This document shows, in pieces, positions 8,179 through 15,395 of a stretch of DNA of 24,615 bases. Location of the stretch: assembly GCA_003520745.1 (NCBI GenBank), contig DOUE01000038.1, positions 38,005-62,619 on the forward strand, in the 5' to 3' direction. How positions within the stretch are numbered: the first letter of the stretch is position 1; every line of letters begins with the position of its first letter. A model generated the notes under the pieces. It was not told the origin of the DNA and did no database searches. It saw nothing but the letters and a program-made list of their open reading frames with translations. The position numbers were made by a program, and so were the translations under genes. The DNA is from Erysipelotrichaceae bacterium (GTDB lineage Bacteria; Bacillota_I; Bacilli_A; Erysipelotrichales; Erysipelotrichaceae).

Positions 8179-9236
8179 TACTTTGATACCTGACCTTTCA
8201 GAATCGCAGTGATGCGTCCATGCAGATCACGAATCGCAACAGGCGGCTCGACTTTCGGGGCACGGGGATCCAACAACCAGGTTTTCGCCTGGTGCGTCTG
8301 CGAAATTTGGAAGAACGGAGGTTCCTCTTCGAAATCGATGCCGATCGCATACGGGTTACGCGGTGCGAACGCATCGCCTTTCACTTCGTTGAACAACGAG
8401 GGGGGCGTTCCCGGAATCGAATAGAGTCTCTCACCCTTGATCCCCAATTGCGGTAGACTGGACAACAACGCCCAGGTATACGGATGCTTCGGCGAATAGA
8501 AGATTTCTTCCGCCGTGCCGTATTCGACGATCTGACCCGCATACATGACCGCGACGCGTTGCGCGACATTGGCGACGACGCCCAGGTCATGGGTGATATA
8601 AATCGTCGTGAAGTGGAATTCCTTCTGCAGATCCTTGATCAATTGTAGGATCTGAGCCTGGATGGTGACGTCCAATGCCGTCGTCGGTTCGTCGCAAATC
8701 AAGATTTGCGGACGACAGGCCAGCGCGATCGCGATGACGATCCGTTGGCGCATCCCGCCGGAATATTGGAAAGGATACTCGTTGAATCGATCCGCCGCGT
8801 TGGGGATCCCGACACGGTTCATGAGGTCGATGGCGAGTTGCTTGGCTTCGGCGCCATCCTTGCCCTGATGTTTTTTGATAACTTCGGTGATCTGAGATCC
8901 GATCGAACGGATCGGGTTGAGGGACGACATCGGGTCTTGGAAAACCGTCGCGATCTTGATCCCGCGGATCTTTTCCCATTCTTTATTGGAGGTGATCGCG
9001 GCTAAGTCGCGTCCTTCGAAGAAAATCTTACCGCCGGCGATGAAACCGTTGCTTTCCAACATACCGGTGAAGGTCTTGGTCATGACGGTCTTACCCGAGC
9101 CGGATTCACCAACGATGGCAAGCGTTTCATTCTCATATAAATCAAGCGATATGTTACGAATGGCCGTTAAGATCCGATCACGGACATGGAACTTTACAAC
9201 AAGATCCCTTACGGATAATATGACATTTTTTTCCAT
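8178..9236 (-). CDS. oppD: Oligopeptide ABC transporter ATP-binding protein OppD/AmiE
   Basis: First ATPase of the peptide importer. The 352 residues include P-loop GESGSGKT (43-50), VFQDPMSSLNP, signature SGGMRQRIVIAIAL and Walker B ILICDEPTTALDVT. The C-terminal oligopeptide-transporter domain reads GTPPSLFNEVKGDAFAPRN, then a HQAKTWLLDP segment. In OppD proteins with an iron-sulfur site these positions carry cysteines, and here they are Asp, Asn, Asp and Thr, the pattern of streptococcal AmiE. A strong AGGAGG lies before the ATG, nine bases after oppC. Confidence 0.95.
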   Translation of the reverse strand: MEKNVILSVRDLVVKFHVRDRILTAIRNISLDLYENETLAIVGESGSGKTVMTKTFTGMLESNGFIAGGKIFFEGRDLAAITSNKEWEKIRGIKIATVFQDPMSSLNPIRSIGSQITEVIKKHQGKDGAEAKQLAIDLMNRVGIPNAADRFNEYPFQYSGGMRQRIVIAIALACRPQILICDEPTTALDVTIQAQILQLIKDLQKEFHFTTIYITHDLGVVANVAQRVAVMYAGQIVEYGTAEEIFYSPKHPYTWALLSSLPQLGIKGERLYSIPGTPPSLFNEVKGDAFAPRNPYAIGIDFEEEPPFFQISQTHQAKTWLLDPRAPKVEPPVAIRDLHGRITAILKGQVSK

Positions 9237-9245
9237 GGTGGCCTC

Positions 9246-10160
9246 CTACATGTGTGTTTTCGGATCAGAAGCATCCGCAAACGTTTGTCCGACGATATAG
9301 AACGAAATCGAGACGCTCGCCAGAATGCTGACCGGAATCCAGAACAGATAAGGATAGGCGTTGATGAACGACGTGTATTGACTGATCATCCGACCCAACG
9401 AAGGCGTGGCGGCGGTTAGGCCGATGCCAAGGAAAGACAGGACGGACTCCGTCGAAATGATGACCGGGATTTCACGCGACAACAACGTTACGATGACCGA
9501 GGTCAGATAAGGAAGGATGTTGCGGGTGATCATACGGGACGTCGGCGTACCCAGACACCTGGAAACGAGGTTGTACTCGCGGTCACGGATGATCATGACT
9601 TGCGTACGGATGAAATATGCGATGCCGAACCAACCGGTGATGGTCAGCGCGAAAATCAACTTCCAAAATCCATAACCGATGACATACAGCATCATCGTGA
9701 CGACCAACAAGAACGGAACGTTGGCGACGACGTTGTAGATTTCAAGCATGACTTTGTCGAACTTCTTGGAATAGCCCCAGAACGCGCCGACGGCGATTCC
9801 CAAGGTCAAGTTGATCGCGGTGGAAATGAACGAAATCAAGATGGATGTACGCGTCCCGGCCCAAACCGCATCGAAGAGGGAGTTTCCGACATTATCGGTG
9901 CCAAACCAGTTCGTTGCGTTGGGTGGATTGAAGCGCAATGAGAAATCTAGAATATTCGGAGAGGATAGCGGATCGTAATTGGAGAATAGCGGTTGAATCA
10001 TGGCGATCGAGAAGATGATCGTCGCCAAGATCAACATTGCGATGGCTAACTTGCTCTTGAAGAAGGTACGGAAAACGGACTTCCAATAAGAATAATGAGG
10101 CGCGGCGATATGTTCGGAAGCTTGCTCGTCGATTTCGACGAATAGGAATTTCTTATCCAT
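9246..10160 (-). CDS. oppC: Oligopeptide ABC transporter permease OppC/AmiD
   Basis: Membrane permease of the peptide importer, 304 residues. After a cytoplasmic N-terminus of about 35 residues there is a first helix (SKLAIAMLILATIIFSIAMI), a periplasm-side loop with the family signature FGTDNVGNSLFDAVWAGTRTS, then five further helices. The ATPase-coupling EAA-like segment is NLVSRCLGTPTSRMITRNILPY. Its ATG overlaps the oppB stop by one base, with GGGAGGT upstream. It pairs with OppB to form the translocation path. Confidence 0.95.
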   Translation of the reverse strand: MDKKFLFVEIDEQASEHIAAPHYSYWKSVFRTFFKSKLAIAMLILATIIFSIAMIQPLFSNYDPLSSPNILDFSLRFNPPNATNWFGTDNVGNSLFDAVWAGTRTSILISFISTAINLTLGIAVGAFWGYSKKFDKVMLEIYNVVANVPFLLVVTMMLYVIGYGFWKLIFALTITGWFGIAYFIRTQVMIIRDREYNLVSRCLGTPTSRMITRNILPYLTSVIVTLLSREIPVIISTESVLSFLGIGLTAATPSLGRMISQYTSFINAYPYLFWIPVSILASVSISFYIVGQTFADASDPKTHM

Positions 10161-11656
10161 TATCTGCGACCTCCCTTCTCGTTAAGGCTGATCCGCGGAT
10201 CGAGGTACGTAATCAGAATGTCGCCCAACAGAACCGACAAGATCGAAAGCGCCGTAAAGATGAATGTCAACGCGATGACGACATTGTTATTAAAAACATT
10301 GATGGAATCCGGCAGCATTTTGCCCATACCCGGAATCGCATAGATTCTTTCGGTGATGATCGCTCCGCCGATGGCTCCGATGATGCTGCCCGGTAAACCA
10401 TGCGCGATCGGAATGATGGCGTTGCGAAGGATGTGTTTGTAGAAGATTTCGGATTGCGACAATCCTTTGGAACGTGCGAAGCGTACATATTCGGCGGTCG
10501 TCTGGTCAACCATATAACGGCGAACCCACATCAACAGACCGGCGATGCTCGGCAAAGACAAGGAAATGACGGGAAGAATCCAGGAAGCGAACGACCCTGC
10601 TCCCTGCATCGGGAAGGTGTCGGGCAATCCTAAGAAAGACGACCCAAGATAACGGAACAAATAAATGTACGCCAAGGTCGGAACGGCGATGACGAACACG
10701 ATGTATCCCATACCGATCTTATCGATCAGTTTTCCTTTACGGGAACTCATGTAGATGCCCATCGGAATGGAAATCATATAGGAGAAAATCAAAGCGAAGA
10801 TTCCCATTCTGAAAGAGATCCCCATCATCGACGGATCTTTGCGGATGGTTGCGCAATCCGCATAGTTATCGTTGTATTTCGTCGTATCCAGACGATCAAG
10901 TGTGTATTTATACGTACAGGAATATTCGCTGACGCTGCTGCTTTGCGTAACGCCGGTCGGGAAAGTGATTTCCTTTTGTACGGCTTCACCTTGGGATTGC
11001 GTCATGACTTCTAAAACCGGCATACCTCCGAAAGAAGGATAGGAAATCCCGAAATAGAGGGTGATCCAGTTTTGATGGATGAACGGAAAATTACCGTCGA
11101 CATAGACGAGATACTTATGTTCACAACCGCTACATAGTAAGGCTGGTCTACCGCTCCAGTCCTTTCCGATGTAGATTTTTCGTTCGAGATCCGGATTCGC
11201 TTCATCTTTAATTTTGTTCGGATGGTCGAAGACGAACATATTCAGGTAGAACGATGTAACCCGCTCAAGAATCGAGATTTCTTTCGAAGCATAGGCGGTG
11301 TTCGTCGTTGCGAAAACACCAAAAACCCATCCATCGGACTCGAGTTCAGACTTAAGCGCCGCAAATTTACTTGAGTCGATATCCATACATTCGAAATAGT
11401 CTTCCGAAGTATTACCAAACTCGTTGCGGCAAATCTCTTGTTGTTCGACATATTTAAGGTAACCTAACTCTTCGTACTTGTTGAATTCATAAGCCTTCAA
11501 AGTATCAGGTTTTGAAGTGAGTTTCGCCCACAATTGGTCAGACTGAAAAATGCGATATCTCGGTACCAAGGAAAAGATCAGAAGGTACGCGATGGTCGTA
11601 ACCATAAATATGGAAAACAACGAACGAAGGAACCTGATAAAAATGTATTTTTTCAT
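10160..11656 (-). CDS. oppB: Oligopeptide ABC transporter permease OppB/AmiC with large extracytoplasmic domain
   Basis: Membrane permease, 498 residues, the length of streptococcal AmiC rather than the roughly 310 of a standard OppB. Helix 1 is at about 12-32 and helix 2 only begins near 280, so about 245 residues between them should lie outside the cell. The core after residue 280 is normal, with five helices and the coupling motif TAEYVRFARSKGLSQSEIF. The outside domain holds six cysteines (76, 90, 175, 178, 247, 268), enough for three disulfides. A GAGGT site precedes the ATG at 11656. The oppA-oppB spacer holds a long hairpin. Confidence 0.94.
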   Translation of the reverse strand: MKKYIFIRFLRSLFSIFMVTTIAYLLIFSLVPRYRIFQSDQLWAKLTSKPDTLKAYEFNKYEELGYLKYVEQQEICRNEFGNTSEDYFECMDIDSSKFAALKSELESDGWVFGVFATTNTAYASKEISILERVTSFYLNMFVFDHPNKIKDEANPDLERKIYIGKDWSGRPALLCSGCEHKYLVYVDGNFPFIHQNWITLYFGISYPSFGGMPVLEVMTQSQGEAVQKEITFPTGVTQSSSVSEYSCTYKYTLDRLDTTKYNDNYADCATIRKDPSMMGISFRMGIFALIFSYMISIPMGIYMSSRKGKLIDKIGMGYIVFVIAVPTLAYIYLFRYLGSSFLGLPDTFPMQGAGSFASWILPVISLSLPSIAGLLMWVRRYMVDQTTAEYVRFARSKGLSQSEIFYKHILRNAIIPIAHGLPGSIIGAIGGAIITERIYAIPGMGKMLPDSINVFNNNVVIALTFIFTALSILSVLLGDILITYLDPRISLNEKGGRR

Positions 11657-11672
11657 TTCTTACCTCGTGAGA

Positions 11673-11707
11673 ACAAAAGGATTAGAATTGTGTCCTAATC
11701 CTTTTGT
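11673..11707 (-). terminator. Intercistronic hairpin between oppA and oppB (partial terminator or mRNA stabiliser)
   Basis: Perfect 13-base-pair inverted repeat, ACAAAAGGATTAG / CTAATCCTTTTGT, around a nine-base loop, lying 30 bases after the oppA stop and 17 before the oppB start. On the minus strand the stem ends in CCTTTTGTTCTC, a poor T-tract. Similar hairpins after binding-protein genes are known to protect the upstream mRNA or end part of the transcripts so that binding protein outnumbers permease. That role here is inferred. Confidence 0.75.
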
Positions 11708-11736
11708 ACAATCGTTAATCGGATATAAGTTTACGA

Positions 11737-13713
11737 CTACTTCGCGCGTGCTTTTTCCCAAGCTTCCTTGGCTTCGGCACGTTCTTCCAGGGTAATGACA
11801 TGGTCAGTAACCTGACGGAACTTGAACTTGTAATCACTGATTCCGTAGTCAGCCCAAGATTGGGTGTACGGCTTAATGCGGGAAACTTGGAAGACACCGC
11901 CTTGAGAAACGTTCGGGAGCATCAATGCATGACCGATCAAGTAAGCTTCGGCTTTCGCATAGAGGGCGTAACGCAGGTCAAGATCAGCGATTTCAGACTC
12001 GGCAGCAACATTCAGTTCTTCGAATTCGAAGAAACCGGCAGCGGTCTTCGCAGCAACGTTGGTGTCGGCACCGGCTTCGAAGCCAAGGCCTTTCAACAAG
12101 TCGCCATTGTTCGGGGAGAAGGTGGCAACGTAGGTCTTCGGGTCGCCATAGTCAGGACCCCAACCGGAACCGACGTTGATGTCGTAGTTGGTTTGCGAAG
12201 CTTCGTTGTTGTAGTAGAAGGAATTGTAGTAGTCGTCGGCGGTTTCAGCGACGTTGATGTTGACCTGGACTAAGCCCGGGAACGTGGATTCCAACATCGT
12301 CTTATAGGCCAAACGGGTATTCATGTTCTTTTGGCTCGGTCCATAACCTACGACGTCGATAACGACCGGGAAGGTTACGCCAGCAGCTTCAAGTTCAGTC
12401 TTGGCAAGCGCCATCTTGGCGGCAGCGATATCGGCATCGAAATACGGATCTTGGCTGTCGGAGAGGTCGAAACCTGCCGGGAACAATTCGGAATCGATTT
12501 CGGTCAAGGCGGCACTTACCAATTCACCGTAAGATTTGCCATCGGAAGTCGAAACGAACTGCGGGGAAGTATAGGTGTTACGCAATGCATTGAACTTCAG
12601 TTCTTCGCCGACGCCTTGGGCGTTGATGGCGGCGCGGTCGATACCGCGGAAAATCGCAGTACGGAAGTTTTCATTGAGAATCGCAAGCTTCGTATCGGCT
12701 TTTTGCTTGTCGGTCTTCGTGGAAACGACTTTCGTCGCATCGTTGAAGTTCGCATAAGCTTGACGGTCGTAGTTGAAGCTGATGTAGTACGTGACGGTGG
12801 TCAAGCGGCCGATGAAGATCGAGTCGCCGTATTTTTCTTTGGCGATCGCATAGGTCGCTTCGTTGTCGGTGTAAACCGGCGCAGCGGACAAGTTGCCATC
12901 GTCGAAGTTTCTGAACAGGCTATCCGGATCGGATCCATCGTAGAAGGTCAATTTAACGTTTTCGATGAAGACGTTTTTCTTGTCCCAGTACGTCGGGTTC
13001 GCGGTGTAGCGGATTTCGGATTTCGGCGTATTGACAGCTAACAGATACGCACCATTGTAAAGGATGGTGTCGCCTTCGGTGGTTCCGAAATCGCAGTTCG
13101 CGGGATCCGGGTTTCCAAGTTCACAACCGGTTCCTCTGGAAAGCAGGAACTCTTTGTTGACAGGGAACAATACACCGTAGGTGGTCATCGTGTGGAAGTA
13201 CGGGGTCGATTCGACCAAGGTGAACTTCAAGGTGTAATCATCAACCGCTTCGACACCGACTTGGGAGAAGTCCGTGACTTCGCCGGAGGTGTATTCGGCA
13301 TAGTTTTTGATAACGCCTTCAAGGATGTAGCCGGTTTCGGTATTGAAGTCGGCACCGTGTTGCAAACCGGTTACCCAGTCTTCAGCGGTGACTTCGGCAT
13401 ATTCTTCACCTTCGACGGTTACCCATTTAACACCCTTGCGGAGTTTAAATACGAATTCGGTAGCGTCAGCATTAACAGTGTAAGATTCGGCAAGCGCACC
13501 GACTAAGTTACCTAACGTGTCGTGTTCCATTAAGCCATCGACGAAGTTCGCGATGTGCTCGTGGTTGGAAGACTGATACGTTACAGTGTAGTCCAACTGC
13601 TCGATATCGGCAGTATAGACATAGTTGTAGTCGTTACGGTAGACAACTTCCTTTTTGGCGCAGCCGGTCAGAGCGATCGCTGCCACAAAAAGGGCTACTA
13701 GTAACTTTTTCAT
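11737..13713 (-). CDS. oppA: Oligopeptide-binding lipoprotein OppA/AmiA
   Basis: Surface lipoprotein that captures peptides and delivers them to OppBC. The 658 residues begin with a short signal peptide and lipobox LTGC, so Cys18 would be lipidated after cleavage. The mature part is a family 5 solute-binding protein, with typical stretches such as YNGAYLLAVNTPKSEIRYTA and YWDKKNVFIENVKLTFYDGS and a closing region with HALMLPNVSQGG. Length matches streptococcal AmiA (about 659). A Cys pair (197 and 207) may form a disulfide. An AGGAGGG site precedes the ATG. It is the first gene of the operon. Confidence 0.96.
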   Translation of the reverse strand: MKKLLVALFVAAIALTGCAKKEVVYRNDYNYVYTADIEQLDYTVTYQSSNHEHIANFVDGLMEHDTLGNLVGALAESYTVNADATEFVFKLRKGVKWVTVEGEEYAEVTAEDWVTGLQHGADFNTETGYILEGVIKNYAEYTSGEVTDFSQVGVEAVDDYTLKFTLVESTPYFHTMTTYGVLFPVNKEFLLSRGTGCELGNPDPANCDFGTTEGDTILYNGAYLLAVNTPKSEIRYTANPTYWDKKNVFIENVKLTFYDGSDPDSLFRNFDDGNLSAAPVYTDNEATYAIAKEKYGDSIFIGRLTTVTYYISFNYDRQAYANFNDATKVVSTKTDKQKADTKLAILNENFRTAIFRGIDRAAINAQGVGEELKFNALRNTYTSPQFVSTSDGKSYGELVSAALTEIDSELFPAGFDLSDSQDPYFDADIAAAKMALAKTELEAAGVTFPVVIDVVGYGPSQKNMNTRLAYKTMLESTFPGLVQVNINVAETADDYYNSFYYNNEASQTNYDINVGSGWGPDYGDPKTYVATFSPNNGDLLKGLGFEAGADTNVAAKTAAGFFEFEELNVAAESEIADLDLRYALYAKAEAYLIGHALMLPNVSQGGVFQVSRIKPYTQSWADYGISDYKFKFRQVTDHVITLEERAEAKEAWEKARAK

Positions 13714-13731
13714 CTTAACCCTCCTGTAGAA

Positions 13732-13745
13732 AGTACATTTGTACT
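13732..13745. promoter_or_regulatory. Perfect palindrome in the opp leader, candidate operator
   Basis: AGTACATTTGTACT: five-base arms AGTAC / GTACT around ATTT, located just downstream of the predicted opp transcription start (near 13747) and upstream of the oppA ribosome site. Its position would let a bound protein block transcription, or it may be a small leader hairpin. No known operator was recognised. Confidence 0.45.
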
Positions 13746-13753
13746 ATGTATCT

Positions 13754-13782
13754 ATTTTATCCGTCCGTTTGGGTAGTGTCAA
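13754..13782 (-). promoter_or_regulatory. Sigma-A promoter of the opp operon
   Basis: Minus strand TTGACA (13782-13777), perfect consensus, 17 bases, then TAAAAT (13759-13754), five of six. Predicted start near 13747, giving a leader of about 33 bases. This should be a strong promoter. Confidence 0.88.
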
Positions 13783-13857
13783 TGATTATTTCACTTCCCT
13801 TTCACATTTACGGCAAGTTTCCGCAACAAATTACATATTTGTTTCATATTCTTTCAT

Positions 13858-13872
13858 AATTTTCAGAGCAAC
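13858..13872. promoter_or_regulatory. Weak CodY-like box upstream of opp
   Basis: AATTTTCAGAGCAAC matches 11 of 15 positions of the CodY consensus AATTTTCWGAAAATT. It lies about 75 bases upstream of the opp -35 box. CodY controls opp operons in Lactococcus and relatives, but in an AT-rich intergenic stretch this match could be chance. Confidence 0.2.
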
Positions 13873-13907
13873 TCTTAACAATGTCTTTCCCCGGACTTCT
13901 CTGCTGG

Positions 13908-13935
13908 AAAACTGTCGACAAGCCGGTTTTTTTTT
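13908..13935 (+). terminator. Plus-strand terminator-like hairpin without an obvious upstream gene
   Basis: AAAACTG / CGGTTTT stem (one G-U pair) with a nine-base loop, followed by five further T. It sits just ahead of the tRNA-Ser gene and overlaps its -35 box. No plus-strand coding region precedes it in the divergent spacer. Confidence 0.45.
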
Positions 13936-13943
13936 GATATACT
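13915..13943 (+). promoter_or_regulatory. Promoter of tRNA-Ser(CGA)
   Basis: TCGACA (13915-13920), 17 bases, TATACT (13938-13943): five of six matches in each box. Predicted start around 13950, four bases ahead of the tRNA 5' end. Confidence 0.75.
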
Positions 13944-13953
13944 TGAAAACGCT

Positions 13954-14044
13954 GGAGGAATACTCAAGTGGTTGAAGAGGTCGGTTTCGAAAACCGATAG
14001 GAGTTGCAAGGCTCGCGCGGGTTCAAATCCTGCTTCCTCCGCCA
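13954..14044 (+). tRNA. tRNA-Ser (anticodon CGA)
   Basis: Acceptor arms GGAGGAA (13954-13960) and TTCCTCC (14034-14040) pair perfectly and are followed by G and an encoded CCA. The anticodon stem TCGGT / ACCGA encloses the loop TTCGAAA with anticodon CGA, reading UCG. A long variable arm (after the anticodon stem, including GGAGTTGCAAGGCTC) makes it class II serine. The T-arm carries GGTTCAAATCC. Own promoter and terminator, and the only plus-strand gene in the window. Confidence 0.97.
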
Positions 14045-14054
14045 ATCGTAAACA

Positions 14055-14078
14055 AACCGGAAAAATCCGGTTTTTTTA
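14055..14078 (+). terminator. Rho-independent terminator of tRNA-Ser
   Basis: AACCGG / CCGGTT stem around AAAAAT, followed by TTTTTA, starting 11 bases after the tRNA CCA. Confidence 0.85.
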
Positions 14079-14097
14079 TATGTTTTTGAGCCGATTC

Positions 14098-14126
14098 GAA
14101 GAAAAACACCTGTTTCCAGGTGTTTT
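14098..14126 (-). terminator. Rho-independent terminator of pfp
   Basis: Perfect ten-base stem AAAACACCTG / CAGGTGTTTT around a four-base loop, six bases after the pfp stop. On the minus strand the stem runs into TTTTTCTTCG. The mirrored U-run at the other side may also stop plus-strand transcription leaving the tRNA gene. Confidence 0.88.
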
Positions 14127-14131
14127 CGGGA

Positions 14132-15337
14132 TTATCTCTTGTAATAGGGTTTGACAAACGCCGGTAATCCGCCGTCCATCAATACGACCGGAGACCCTTG
14201 GATCAACGGTTTCATGTAGTCGATCGCATCTTGCGTTACACCGCGGTAGTTCGGCAGCGCCCATTCGACCGGGAAGTTCTTGACATGGTTGGCGACGTTG
14301 CTGGCGGCCGTGGCAAAGAATTCCACGTCGTAGTCGGCACCGGGTTTACGCTTCACGCCGACCATCTGGCCGGTGAACGCTTTGTCCATGCTGCGCATAT
14401 GCGCGCTCATCCCCAGCTTGAAGGATTCTTCGACGTCGACCAACGATTGTTCGGTGGCATGGCAGCGTTGCGCGGTGCTTAAATCCTGCACTTTGACACG
14501 GCTCGATGCGCCGGAATCCAAGATCATGTCGCGGATCGCGTTGGCGGCTCCGCCGAGGACGGCATGGCCGAACCCGTCGTTTTTCGCTTCGGCGGCGGCT
14601 AGATAGGTTCCGTCCGCATAACGGGCGCCTTCGGAAACGACGATATAGCATTTATTCTTCTCAGCCATCGATTTACGGACTTCTTCGAGGAAGACTTCCT
14701 TATCGAAGGGGATTTCAGGCAATACGACCAAGTCGACGACACCGCTCAATGCGGCGGAAGCGGCCAACCACCCGGCATCGCGTCCCATGGTTTCAAGGAC
14801 GAAGACTTCCTGACGGGTATAGACGTTGAAATCCAACCAGGTTTGAAGCGCGGTCGTCGCGATGAACTTCGCGGCCGATGCGTACCCCGGGCAATGGTCG
14901 GTGACCATCAAGTCGTTGTCGACGGTTTTCGGGCAACCGACGAAACGGCGGTTGGTGATGCCCTTCTTCTCGGCATATTCGCTCAATGCGTAGACCGTGT
15001 CCATGGAGTCGTTGCCGCCGATATAGAACAAGGTTTCGATATCGTACTTCTCCATGACTTGGATCAATTTTTCAAAATCCGCGATATTTGTTCTCTTTAG
15101 TTTGTAACGGCAGGATCCCAGCGCGCTGGAGGGCGTTTGACGCAAGATGCGGTTTTCATCTTCGCTCATGTTCGTCAAGTCGACCATACGTTCCTGCAGG
15201 ATGCCTTCGATTCCGTTCAGACCACCGTAAACGGTCGTATAAATCGGGTTTAATTGGTTGGCCTTAACAACTCCGGCCAAGGTGGCGTTGATGACCGAAG
15301 TCGGTCCGCCGGACTGTGCAACAAGACAATTTGCCAT
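14132..15337 (-). CDS. pfp: Pyrophosphate-type 6-phosphofructokinase
   Basis: Phosphorylates fructose 6-phosphate to the 1,6-bisphosphate in glycolysis. The 401-residue protein has the phosphofructokinase fold with AQSGGPTSVINATLAG at the start, GGNDSMDT at 107-114 and PKTVDND at 136-142 (catalytic Asp140). ATP enzymes carry Gly at the positions of Asp110 and Lys137 (GGDGS and PGTIDND); Asp plus Lys is the established sign of the pyrophosphate-using form, which would also be reversible. Acholeplasma laidlawii is known for this activity. The start is the ATG at 15337, with GAGGAGG five bases ahead; a TTG six codons earlier would bury that site. Confidence 0.9.
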   Translation of the reverse strand: MANCLVAQSGGPTSVINATLAGVVKANQLNPIYTTVYGGLNGIEGILQERMVDLTNMSEDENRILRQTPSSALGSCRYKLKRTNIADFEKLIQVMEKYDIETLFYIGGNDSMDTVYALSEYAEKKGITNRRFVGCPKTVDNDLMVTDHCPGYASAAKFIATTALQTWLDFNVYTRQEVFVLETMGRDAGWLAASAALSGVVDLVVLPEIPFDKEVFLEEVRKSMAEKNKCYIVVSEGARYADGTYLAAAEAKNDGFGHAVLGGAANAIRDMILDSGASSRVKVQDLSTAQRCHATEQSLVDVEESFKLGMSAHMRSMDKAFTGQMVGVKRKPGADYDVEFFATAASNVANHVKNFPVEWALPNYRGVTQDAIDYMKPLIQGSPVVLMDGGLPAFVKPYYKR

Positions 15338-15365
15338 AGTGTCCTCCTCTTTCAATTGCGATAAT

Positions 15366-15395
15366 ATTATACACGATTTTCATCGTTTTTCCCAA
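15366..15395 (-). promoter_or_regulatory. Promoter of pfp, nested in the end of ydiF
   Basis: Minus strand TTGGGA (15395-15390), 18 bases, perfect TATAAT (15371-15366). The -10 box overlaps the ydiF stop codon. Predicted start near 15359, about 20 bases ahead of the pfp ATG, so pfp can be expressed apart from the genes upstream. Confidence 0.65.

Noticed and set aside
7249..9236. Loss of the four-cysteine iron-sulfur motif in OppD and OppF considered as decay
   Set aside because: AmiE/AmiF-type proteins lack these cysteines as a rule, and all ATPase motifs are intact.
10160..11656. OppB insert considered as a gene fusion
   Set aside because: The 498-residue length and the large outside loop match streptococcal AmiC, so this is a known family form rather than a new fusion.
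12331..13041. Plus-strand open frame of 236 codons opposite oppA
   Set aside because: Antisense shadow of the binding-protein gene; Val/Arg/Gly-rich, no recognisable domain and no ribosome site.
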